From assembly GCA_038373885.1 (NCBI GenBank), contig JAWZYV010013562.1, forward strand, positions 124,001 to 188,000: a stretch of 64,000 nt of DNA, in the 5' to 3' direction. The notes below the pieces were generated by a model. It was not told where the DNA came from, searched no databases, and saw nothing but the letters and a program-made list of their open reading frames with translations. The DNA comes from Cheiracanthium punctorium. Lineage: Eukaryota > Arthropoda > Arachnida > Araneae > Cheiracanthiidae. The translations under genes and the position numbers were made by a program. Shown piece after piece: positions 35,261 to 47,200 of this stretch (its first letter is position 1; each line of letters starts with the position of its first letter).

Positions 35261-38200
35261 GAACAACTCATTCTCTGGTTAATTCGTACATAAAATATCT
35301 GCTTGCAATACCGGAGTTTCCTACTATTTCATTGTTAGAAAATTCCCATTTTAAGTTATCTTTCGAAATTTCCTGATACTTTCGAACGCCATGAGTAACA
35401 TCTGCCCTGCTGGAGGCCATAGCAAAAGGCATCAACACACCATACCAACCCCCAATCTGCGGGAGATGAACTACCTACCTAAAAATTTTGACGAAACTAA
35501 ATTCTACTCAAATCATTTCAAATTTCCACCATATGGCACTGTTATCTCCGGTCTCTGATTGGACGATGCCAACACATACTGCCCCCTGGTGCCGATGCAT
35601 AAAATTGATATCATTTCAAATTTCCAGCTCACGGCGCTGTCATCGACTGTCACTGATTGGACGACACCAATACGTACTGCCCGCTTGTGGCGATGCATTA
35701 AACTCATTCTTTAGTTCGGATTACCACATTCAGCATTCTATCACCAGCCTTGGCCGCCATGTGTTGGCGAAATTTTCGGGTGGGTGATACTTAAGGATAG
35801 CCCTTTTCTAGATATTTAAGAATTTTGAAAACTGTCTTTTCACTCAATGTTTGCTCCGGACCCCGCTAAGTTCACTGACTGCTGTGTAGCAATCGAGCAA
35901 CAAATCTAAAATTACATAAGAAAATCGTATAGCTTTTTAATACATTTTTTGCTTTCTTTTCAAGACAGGTGGTAAACAAAGGTATGAGCTTATTATTGTA
36001 GATCGGGGATTTGACTGTATCTCTCCAATTGTGCACGATACCACTTTGCAAGCTATGGCTCATGATCTCCTGAATATTGAAGATGATGTTTACGTGTTCG
36101 CTGATAGAAACCAGAATAACGAAGAAAGAAACCATGAAATTTCTTTGACTGAAGCAGAAAGTTTGTGGTGCAAATTGAGACATGAACATATTGCAAAAGT
36201 TTCAAAGTGAGTTTTTAAAATATCATTGGAGTAAATGTCTGTAACTAGAGGTGACTCAACGACAGTCGGGCCGAAGTCAGGAACTGCTGAGCGTACGCTG
36301 CATGACTTGCTTATTCCCTTACATTAATCAAGTATTATTTTCTCCGAATGGCAGAAAAAAAACCTCCCGCATAGGGCCTTAATAATGCAAAGCAATAGTA
36401 TAATTGAAGTCTCTGGCTTAAATGTTTTCAGTGATTATTCCTAAATAATATGATTAATCACCATCATCTCGCATCAGTACTATACCAGAAAAGTTCCGAG
36501 TACAGTAGAGTTCGAACTCTACCTCAAGGATGTCTCTGCTTTCCACTGAAACCCCAAGATAACGTTCCCTCTGTTCCTTCAACTGCTTATAAATCATTTG
36601 GGTAGTAAGCGCTGGTTCGTTGAGATCCCAAACTACAGCTACCAGAGTTTCAATATACGGCTCAATTTCTTCTTCCTCTGTCCACAGACTCAGAGGTACA
36701 GAAACCAATTTCGCTCTCACCACCCGCCCAATTGCAGGTTTAAAAAATCTGATGTGTCCAACACATGACTTCCTTGCACGTCCATTAGAACAAAAATATT
36801 TTCGACGCACTTCCTCTAAACTTATTTGTTTGAAAGAGATAAAATATCAATAATAGTAAGGTTTAGCGGTTTCTAGACAAATATTTTGATATCGCCAAGC
36901 TGAGTTCAATTTGAAATATTTCCTTCTGACACTTTATTTGGCGATATTTTACCAAAAGCCGACAAACTTGAGATAGTCTGCGAGATTTTGGGGATAGCCA
37001 AAGTAGTCATTGACCACAGACTTTCAATGAATTGAATGCATCCATACACCTCAATGTATTTAAAGTCATTTGGCTCACCCTGTAAATAAATTATCAGTCG
37101 ATTGCTGTCAAAAAAGATATGGAAAACAGTTAGATATTACAATATTTCTAAATACAAAAGTTCAAAAATCTACGGGTTAAAGTTTTAGTGTTATACAAAA
37201 TACGAAATAATTTTTGGCGCCAAATTTGGCGATATTTCGGCGAAACTCGTCAATGTCGACGAAATTTGGCGAGATTTTAAGCATGAACCAAACAATGACA
37301 GATTATCGCCAAATTTGGCGATATTTCGCCAAAACTCGCCAAGAACGATGACAAATGGCGATACTTTGGGCATGGACCAAATGACTGACTATCGCCAAAT
37401 TTGGCGATATTTCGCCAAAACTCGCCAAGGTCGAGGACAGACGGCGAGTTTTTGGGCATGTACCAAACAATGACTGTCTACAGTTGTATTATATTGAAGA
37501 TGTCCATAGACATTAAAGTACTAAAATTCTTTTCGGTGGTCCTGTAAATAAACTCTCCAGTAGATTGGAACCAAAAATCGAGATACATACCTAGATGTTA
37601 CAACATTCTTATATATGAAATTTCATAATAGTTTTTGAGATTTGAGAGTTAAATATGCACACACGTACACCAAAAGTCGCCAAGCTTGGCGACTTTTGGC
37701 ATAGTTCTTGAGGGAGGCACGTGACCGTGGTCGGACCATTACCTAACTTATGTGGTAGAACGGTATTGTGCTTGAAATGGATGAATGCCCCTAAAATTGC
37801 CATTGACCGTAATGTATTGGAAATCTTTTGAGTGTTCCTGTAGCAGAACTACAAATGATAAAGACACTTTTTTTAATGGAGAAATTCATTTTCTAACTCT
37901 TTACAGCATACATCACTTCTGAGTCGTTTGAAATAGCCCAATACCTCTAAAAAACGCTTTGATGAATTTCGGCCCATAGAGCGTAATGTATTTCGAATCT
38001 TTTGGGCGGTTCTGTAGATAAACTATCCAGTCGAATGGAATCGAAAGGGGAGGTGCACAACTAGATGTTACAGCAATCCTAAATATGAAGTTTCGACATT
38101 CTACGCCTAATAGCTTTTGAGTTAGGCGAGTTTAATGAATTTCGGCCCATAGAGCGTAATGTATTTCGAATCTTTTGGGCGGTCCTGTAGATAAACTATC

Positions 38201-41200
38201 CAGTCGAATGGAACCAAAAGGAGAGGTGCACAACTAGATGTTACAACTATCCAAAATATGAAGTTTCGACATTCTACGCCTAATAGCTTTTGAGTTAGGC
38301 GAGTTTAATGAATTTCGGCCCATAGAGCGTAATGTATTTCGAATCTTTTGGGCGGTCCTGTACATAAACTATTCATTCGATTACGACCAAAAGGGGAGGT
38401 GCACAACTAGATCATAGAACAATCCTAAATATCAAATCTCAACATTCTACGACCCATAGTTTTTGAGATATGCGAGTTACATACATACGTACGTACGTAC
38501 GTACAGACGGCATGGAAAAACTGGCCACAGCAGACTCGCCGCTGGTCAAAATGAGTTGCAGACGCGTTAATATGATCGTGCATGCTAGCCTACGATGAGA
38601 TGCATCGAAAAAATTTTTAAAATTAAATTTAGAGGTAGTCAAAATCGGTTTTTTTGTCGAAATTTGGCCCCCAAAATTTTTCGGGATCACATTACTTCCT
38701 TATACTACGTACAAGGAAGTAAAAATATACAATCCCCGGATTTTAAATACTTCTCAGGGACGATGGACTCCCTTAAACCACTTATCTCCGCCCCAGAATC
38801 TAGAATGCCTGTGAATTTTCCTCTCTCGATCGAAAATTCAGCTCTCAGTGTTTCAGTGGAAAGCGGAGACATCCTTGAGGTTAAAGTTCACGAAATAGCC
38901 TAGGATTTGGTGGGAGGTAGAAAATTGGAAGTTGAAAGCTTTCACCTCAGTCCCGTGGAGTTCACACTCATTGTCATTCCTCGGAATATTTTCCCCCTCT
39001 GAAAATGTATCGACACTTTAACACTTTGTTTTTCTCTAATTTCTGTGTTTTCCGTTTCCATTTATTGTAATTACGCTTCAGGTGTCCCTTTTCTTTACAG
39101 AAAAAACATTCTAATGCCCTCATGTTTTCATTAACCTTCTTTGGGCTTAATGAACTTGGGTTTTCCTCAAAAGTATCCGGTCCCTTGGTTATCGGCATGC
39201 TTTGATTATAATTAACCCTATCCCTCGCTAATGATGTTTCTGACCTAGAGCCGTAAATTTAGGGTTCGCAGCTATAAAATTATCAACTTCCTTCCCCCAA
39301 TTCCTCTGTTGCAAACCGTCCTTCTGATTCCTTTAAATAAATATGCGACTTGATGTTATGGGGTAACCTATCCTTAACAAAATCCGCCACCGTGAGGTCC
39401 CTAAATTTTTGGAAATCCATGACTTTTCTCTCCCCCAGATATAAATCTAGCGCCGCACGGACCCTCTCAATATACTCGGTATATGATTCCCCATTTTTGA
39501 TCTTAAACGATTCCAAATTTTCTTGTGTTGCAGGGGGGTTATGCGATACTCCTTTAAAATAATTTCCTTAATTTTCTCAGTTTGGTTGGTTGGTTGATGT
39601 TTAATGGCACAAGGTCCAAAAAGGACATACTGTGCCAGACAAAGTGTAAAATATTAAATACGAGGTGTAAAATATTAAAACAAGCCTTTTTCAGGTAAAA
39701 AGGTGTTGTATAAAACAAGTAATATTAAAATCCAAGAAACCTAAAAACGATAATAGCAAATTGTAGAAAGGTAAAATGTAGATAAGAGTCGAGGACATCT
39801 GGATGGGGGCCTCCATCCAGATGCATGTCAGGAATGCTCACTTCACAACAAATGAAGAAAATTAATACGCTGAAGGAAAGTAAAGAGATTATAATGTGGG
39901 GTTTCACCCAGTATATCGTCAAGTTTTGGATAAGAACAGTTAAAATAACTTTGGTAAAATGTATTAAAAGCTGTGCAAGATGTTAAAATATGACGAATGG
40001 TGAGATGGGTATGACAGTGGGGACAATCTGGAGCAGGTTCACCTAGGAATAGGTGTTTATGAGTAAGTCTTGTGTACCCGATGCGAAGACGTGTCAGAGT
40101 AACGTCCTGCTATCGCTTTCGGTACCAACCCAAATAACATCTGATCCTTTTGCCCGGCCCTTTGTACCATGCAAAATTATTTTACCCTGAAATTTCTCTG
40201 GTACTTCATACAGCTTAAACATTTGCTCTGCGTGTTTAAAGAAAAATGGCCAGTCCTCCGCTTTACTGGGAGGTTCCAATAACACACCCTTTATCAACTT
40301 TAAATAACATAAGAAATTGTTGCTGACCCTCTCCACGCTTTCCTCTGAATGAGCCGAACTAACGCTTGTCCCGTGTTTTTGTGTATGTAGTTCTTTTAAT
40401 CTTAATTCATGCGCTCTATCAGCTTCCAGCTTAGCACTCCCTTCCCGTTCTTGAATCACCGACGGTAGGAGTTCTGTAACAAACTCCTCCTCAAATTGGT
40501 CCAATTCAAGGATGATTTTTCGCAGATCCACCACCTTAGCATTTGGTGGTATCTGTTCGCTTAACTCTAAAGCGACCTGGATCAAATCCTCCTTACCAGA
40601 TCTATTTAAGTACGCCATGTTACAAGGGAAATATTGAAAAACACTAAAATATTAAAATACCCAAAGCTAGATTCCACAAATAACACATCAAGCAACAAGA
40701 ATTATACCTGAACTACTGATATAATACACTATATATTACTCATAAATAAATCAAAAATATATACAATCGACTCCGGTTAATCGGACCACATCGGGACAAG
40801 ACCGTTTTGGTCCCATTGACCGGCTAGTCCGATTAAACGAACATTCCCCAAAATTACAGAAAATATGCTATTTATTATATAGCAGCACATTGAAATCTTT
40901 ATTGTGCGACACGCATGTCTGAGGAGAATACAAACAAAAATTACAATTGCCCACAAACTTTATTCATTGCAAAAATTCACAAATAATTTTTTAAACAGTC
41001 TACACAGTATATACATAAGACCATTTTTTACTATGCTTGTGTATGCTTAACACATTTAATCAACGTTTGAAGAACTTATCTAGCGTCGTTTGAATCATTC
41101 TCTCAACTAATTTCATTTCCACAAAATCTCCACAGACGTCTAACGCAGCAATCGGACTGCCTTCATTTCCTTCTTGTAAAAAATAGTGGCGTAAAGTTTC

Positions 41201-44200
41201 AATGCTTTTCCTTGCATCTTGTGTTGTCACTTGCTCCAACACATTAGAGGTATCATCATCACTTTCGTGATCTTCCGATTATGCAATGTATTTTATCTGA
41301 AATTCGAGCAACAACTACAGAATCGTAATCTTCATGTTCATCGAAGCATTGTAGTTCGTTTTTAATGAATAAAAATTGGTCATAATTTTCAACATGTTGA
41401 AGTTGTTCTATTCTGCCACCATTTTCACTTTCAATGAGCACGGCCACATACCTCTGCAAAACCAAATGCTTAAAGCCACAATGTGAAAAGCAGTTCTGAT
41501 TTGTCTCACTGCTCAGTGCTCTCCAGCTATCGGCACAAATATGATTGCTTGTAAAATTGTGACTTTTGCGCTGACTTCTATAGCTGCTGAAGATGTGGTC
41601 AGCAAACTTTCTTCAGTTGCTTGAAGGACGTAATTCACTAACCTTGCACGATAAAAGGTCTTTAAATTTTTTACTATGCCCATGTCCATTTTCTGCACTG
41701 AAGCTGTGTTCCATTCGCTGCACTAAGCGTGTGGAGATCCTCTCCACGAGCTTAGGGTTGCCATTTTACGGTGCCTTGCCAGCGTGTGATTAAATTCGAC
41801 TCTTTTGGCTTTATTTTTCTCTATTTCATTTATTTTAATCAACTGAGATCAGTGTTCGGCTGTCCAGTCTCAGAGTTTTCCGTGGGTTTCGCTATCGTGA
41901 TCTATGGTCCGATTAACCGGAATGTACTGTATTACATAAAGCAACATTTTTCTTTTCCTTTTCCCAGGATATTTATTTATACATCTAGTTTTGCGTTCCC
42001 GCAGACTGAAATAGCAAGAGCACAATCACCACACTCTTATAACACATAGTATGAGCAATTCACATTATAAATTACATATCTATTTATTACTATTATTATC
42101 ACTAAACACATTTAAATCCCACATGCCTATCCTTATAATAATGTATCAACAGTGATGATAAATTAATTAACCAATTACTTATAATTATCAAGTGTTATGC
42201 CCCCTGTTCACCCTATGACTCGAAAAAAAAATTGCCTGGGTTCCTTTTTCGTATTTCCAACGAGCGATTCGGAGAACAGCCAGCATTAGAACGCTCCTCT
42301 TTGACACTTAGGATCTCTTACAGTCCAAACGTCACTTTGGCTTACATAGGTCCCGGATTGTCTTTCATATCCCAGCGAACGCTCCTTGGTTGTCAGCATC
42401 AAACTGGCTAACCGCAGCAACTTGTCGATCAGGAGCTAAATGGTGATGAGCAGCACCCCGATGATAAGCAACAACCTCGTGATCAGCAGCACCTCGATGA
42501 TTAGCAACAATCTCGTGATGAGCAGCACCCTGGCGATCAGCAGCGACTTGGCGAACAGCACCGGCCTGACCTGGCTTCTTTGCAAATGCCGTTATCTAGC
42601 GTCTTCGTCGCCATCTTTTCCTTCATCATCGTTATTTCGCTGGCTTCTGGAGTCTCATGTTTCTCATAATCCTGCCAACTACGCCATTGTGAAACCTACT
42701 TTTGTTTCACGAGTGGTTCATAGTTAGAGACTCCGACACATTGCAGAAAAGTAAATATGAAATTTATTAAGACAGAATATCTTGGTTATCTGGCTATGTA
42801 CAAATATATATACAATCTTCTCGAAAGCATAGTCGAAAAAACAGATCCGTAGTGGCCCCCTAGGTAAAAAACAACTTCTTCACTCGCCGGTCCTCATCCA
42901 AATCCCCTCTCTTCTTCCCACGTCCAGGAGCGGAGAGAGTAAAATCAAAACAAGAAATGACCAACGCAGGGGTTTTCACCCTCGACCTCGGGTAGAGGAA
43001 TTCAGTCTCACCAGAGGAGAACTTCACAGAATGCTAGCTTGTTGGTTCATGTACGCTTGTACTTCGCGGAATTTCTCAAAACCACGAATCTGCACAAGAT
43101 AAGTATTGCCGTTGAATTTACAATCAACTGAAATGCCAGTGATTTTTGAGATATATTTGTGATTTCGCAGTGCTCGCGATATGAGCTCCCTTTAAATTCA
43201 CAAAAGAATCTGTGCTTTTGAGTTGATCCAGATGAGTCCTTTGCAGAGGTGGGGTCCTCAAGTGGGTCTACTTCGTACATTTCCATGGTAGTGGTTTCCC
43301 GATTATCGGCCTCCTTCCCTAGGGAAGGATTTTCAGATGCAATGTGGCAGTTTAGGTGATTGAGAAGATGCTGGATCCTTAGTGCTTTTCCTTTTGCCTG
43401 AGTTCAAGGCATTTGGGCGCTCTTTGACTCATTACTGGGATAGCAAGGTGTTGGCACGTGCGGAGTTTTGAATATATTAGCAATATACAGTCTCGTGTAG
43501 AGAAGGGCTTTCAGGTTAAGCTGGTTGACGAGGTCGATGGCAGATCTCAAGTCTCGGGTATGAGAACTTCCGGGTTTTAGCGTTCAGCATCAATCCATTT
43601 CAGGAAGATAACGGATCACACATACATAGTCCGTGCTGTCGTCGGATTTACTCTTGAAGTCAGCCGCAAGAGACATTGTAGCGAACATACTGTAGCAGAG
43701 TGTGTAAGAAGTGTGCGATAACAGAAAAAGAAGAAATGTGGTGTAAAAGAGAAAGGGGGGGGGGCGCAAGACACTGGCTCTTTGCCTATGAACCATCCTC
43801 ATTCCCTTTGGGCACGCACACACGGCTACTTAGCTGGAGCTGGAGCTAAATGAGGAAGAGGCGGTGCTAACACGTCCGGTTTAACCAAAAATAAAAAGTT
43901 CCGGGGACGCCAGGAGAGTGCCGTGTAAAAAAAGCTGAGATGAAATTGAGCCACGAGGTGACACTAGCACAACTACTATTTTGGCCTTGAAAAAGGCCGT
44001 ACGTCCCCTCATACAACACCTGCTCAAAACCGCACTAGTTGAAATGCAATCACTAGCGAGGGAGCGATTAACTTCGACGAGAAACAAGTTCACCTGGAGC
44101 ATCGAAAAGTAATGTCCGGAGCCGACACGCACCCGTACGTTCCGTGTTTCAGGGGAAAATGAGGCACAATGAAACAAAATTTACTATTCTTTTTTTTTTC

Positions 44201-47200
44201 TCCACAAATTTGCATATACAAAAATAAAATTAATGGACACTTTTAACCTACTCCTTTTCTCCATGCAAGTGAACTTTTATGAGCTTGCAGATAGCATTTT
44301 CATTTTTAAATTCCTATTACTTTAAAAGCGTGTGTCTAGTTTTCTTTTAACTATAATTTATAAGAGAGTGTTTTCATTTGTAATATCCCACAGGAGAAAT
44401 ACATTATTTATTATTATGTTCATAGAATTATTGATAGCATGTTCGAAACTGATATGCTTGTTAAACGGCATCCAAAACTGGCTCGTTTCAAGAAACTTCC
44501 TGATTTAGGAGATGCCGTCAGAAAGCATTTAGCTTACAGAAAAAATCAACCCCATGCTATATACAGACGTCTGGCGAACGACTGTATGAAACTGTACTGT
44601 GGAGGTCTCAATGTGATTTACGATTTTGAGCAAGTAAGTTGAATTCTTGCGCACTACATTAACCCTTATAAATACAATTAATGGTAGTTTTCTGGGTCAT
44701 GATACCTAGATTTACGTATGGTACTAGAATACGTTTCTTATGATACACATTTATAAATCCATATTGGTAAGTCCAGTGTAACTACAGTCATCATTAGTAA
44801 CTTTTTGTAATCAACCGCTGGAATTGTACCAATACTGTCGCGAACATGGAACGAACTACATCATAAACTAAATAATAATAATAATAATCTGAAATTCTTC
44901 CAGGTTTTATTTACGCACTCGGCTGGAAGAATTTCACGTTTTTTTTTTTTTTTTTTTTTAATCTATTCAATCAATTCTGCCATATAGAGGAAAATAATAA
45001 CTGTCAATGCTCATATTCCTGTTCGCATAATTTTGTTGCTGAAAATTGCATCAATAGTCTTTTCTCCCCTAGTGGTGAAATGTTTTGGATGAGTGTGTAC
45101 TGGAAAATCTTAAGTATCCATTTCAATTATGAAATCGGATCCTTGATCGGAATTTAATTCCATGTTAAAATCTCGTACTAAAGCAGCCCTACAATCATCC
45201 TCCTTCAGTAACGTTTCGAATATAGCATTTACACTCAAGTCCATAAATTAAGGATAATGAAGTTTAGGCAAAGAAAGAGAAAGAAGCAAAACAAATTTGA
45301 CTTATTTGTAAAGTCTATTTATTAAACAAAAAGTAAAGAGCAAAAAAGATGCTATATGTTTGACATAATTAATAAAAATTGCAAGTTTTACTCCCTTGAC
45401 CAAATTTCAAAAAAGAACCTATTTACAAAAAACAGTATAAGATGGTTAGTAGGATGGTTAATACGGAGTATGTCTCCCGGACGATGCAATACAGGTCTGA
45501 CAACGCCTAGGCATGCTGAGTATCAAATGATCAATCTGATCTTGGGGAATATTACACCACTCATCAAGCAATGCACTCCGAAGTTCCGGTAGACAGGTGG
45601 GAGGGGGTTGACGGGCTGCAATTCGTCGGCCAAGCATATCGCACACATGCTCTATTGGATTCAAGTCCGGTGAGTATGCTGGCCAATGCATACGGGTGAT
45701 ATCCTCCGATTGAAGGCATTCGTCTACAATGTTTGCACGGTGAGGACGGGCGTTGACATCCATAAACACAAATTCAGCACCCATGGCGCCCGAAACAAAC
45801 GTACATGTTGTTCCAGAATGACATCCCGATAGATGTGGCCTGTCATCGTTACTCTCTGAACAAGCAGGTCAGTTCTGGAACCAAGAATAATTCCTCCCCA
45901 AACGAGCCATCCTGCACCACCGTAACGGTGTCTTTCAATGGTGTTCTCTTGGTGGTAACGGGTACCTAGCGCTCTCCAGATGAATATGCGGCGAGAATCA
46001 GACTCCAAACTACACCTGGACTCGTCGGAAAACATCACACAAGACCACTGTTGCGGTGTCCACAATGCATGCTCTCTACTCCAGGTTAATCGCAGGCGAC
46101 AGTGAGTTGCGGTAAGTGGAACACATCTGACAGGCCTACGAGCATATAGACCAATGTGCCCTAAGCGTCTGTACACGGTCTGCCTTGAAACTGTCGTACC
46201 GGTAGCTGAAGAGAGCTGACGAGACAGGTCTGATGCTTTACTCCGTCAGTTTCTTTTGGCAGTAACTGCAAAATAGCGGTCCTCATTCGGCGTTGTAACT
46301 CGGGGGCGACCTGTGCTGTAACGTCTACTCACATTACCATCTTCTTGGAATCGTTGCCAAAGCCTGGAGATGACACTCTGGGCGATTCCAAGTTCCTTGG
46401 ATACTTCCAGCTGGGTACGTCCACATTCCAGTCGTCCGATAATTCTGCCAAGTAAAACATCATCCAAATGCCTCCTTTGTACCATAACTATGCGGTTTTT
46501 GCAGTGAAAGGCTTTCACAGCGCTTGTGAACAATTTTACTTCTTTGCCACCATTCCTTATATACCCCTCTCTTACACTCTCGTCATTGTGACGTACCATC
46601 CACGCCATCTGGGGGTTTCCTGTAATTTGCATATTCTTCTTCAAGATGTGTGTGATCATTCCACAGGTGAAATTTTTATTTTAGAGATCAATTTCTGTGT
46701 GATTCTGAATTATCCTTAATTTATGGACATGAGTGTAATTTATCTTCATAAGAAATTCGAGGACTAGCGTATGTAACTGCAAATCTCACTTTATCTTGAA
46801 TATACGCAATGACCATTTGAGCATCATCGATCTGGCTCGTGTAGGCACGGGTAAAGCGTTTCATTAAGTTTTCCTTTATAAAAATCATAACTCCAGATGG
46901 TTTTCTGTTTTGGAAACCACTGTCTATCCGTTCAACCCAAAGTGAATCCTGGTATTCGAAAATCATCTTAAGGGTAGTCCATGTTTCCGTTAGCAATATC
47001 AAATCACTCTGCAGAAAATATGGATTAAACGGAAAAGTGACCACGGCGCGCCGCGTAGACAAAAATCCCGTGCTTGAAAGAAATAGCACCAGAGTGCTAA
47101 AAAGTAATTAACTTTATTAGGCTAACGAAACATTACTGGGCCGAAAAGATTGCCAAGATTGATGAGACTCGTCTTTTATATACATTCAGGACTATCAGGA

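Larger units (their letters stand above)
36860..38730. repeat. hairpin-ended array of ~173-bp and 86-bp repeats
   Basis: Units of 173 bp are clear at 37962, 38135 and 38308 (GAATTTCGGCCCATAGAGCG), with more diverged units near 37050, 37500 and 37780. The right end is a hairpin TACTTCCTT/AAGGAAGTA (38693-38721) followed by AAAAA, preceded by a GTAC microsatellite. The same layout, unit length and unit words (TCTACAGG, TACATTA, GAAATTC in the other orientation) occur in the 5741-6368 element, so they are one family. Confidence 0.8.
44990..47089 (-). pseudogene. EEP endonuclease (Helentron/Helitron type), split by Tc1
   Basis: Right part (46738-47089): SDLILLTETWT, ERIDSGFQNRKPSGVMIFIK, VRFAVTYASPRI. 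Left part (44990-45229): RDFNMELNSDQGSDF (GDFN-like), FTTRGEKTIDAIFSNKI. Together they follow the endonuclease-exonuclease-phosphatase fold, in the variant I associate with Helentron proteins. Frameshifts and stops occur. The Tc1 element at 45232-46735 lies between the two parts. Confidence 0.75.

Noticed and set aside
37040..38480. CRISPR array
   Set aside because: The repeats are ~173 bp direct units without unique spacers, in a eukaryotic intron.
42440..42727. 95-codon Ser/Asn repeat protein
   Set aside because: The frame is antisense to the gypsy leader and arises from 36-bp DNA repeats; no start or splice context.
44399..44425. Upstream acceptor for the 44426 exon
   Set aside because: Using CACAG at about 44395 breaks the phase left by the previous exon; GTTCATAG at 44425 keeps it.
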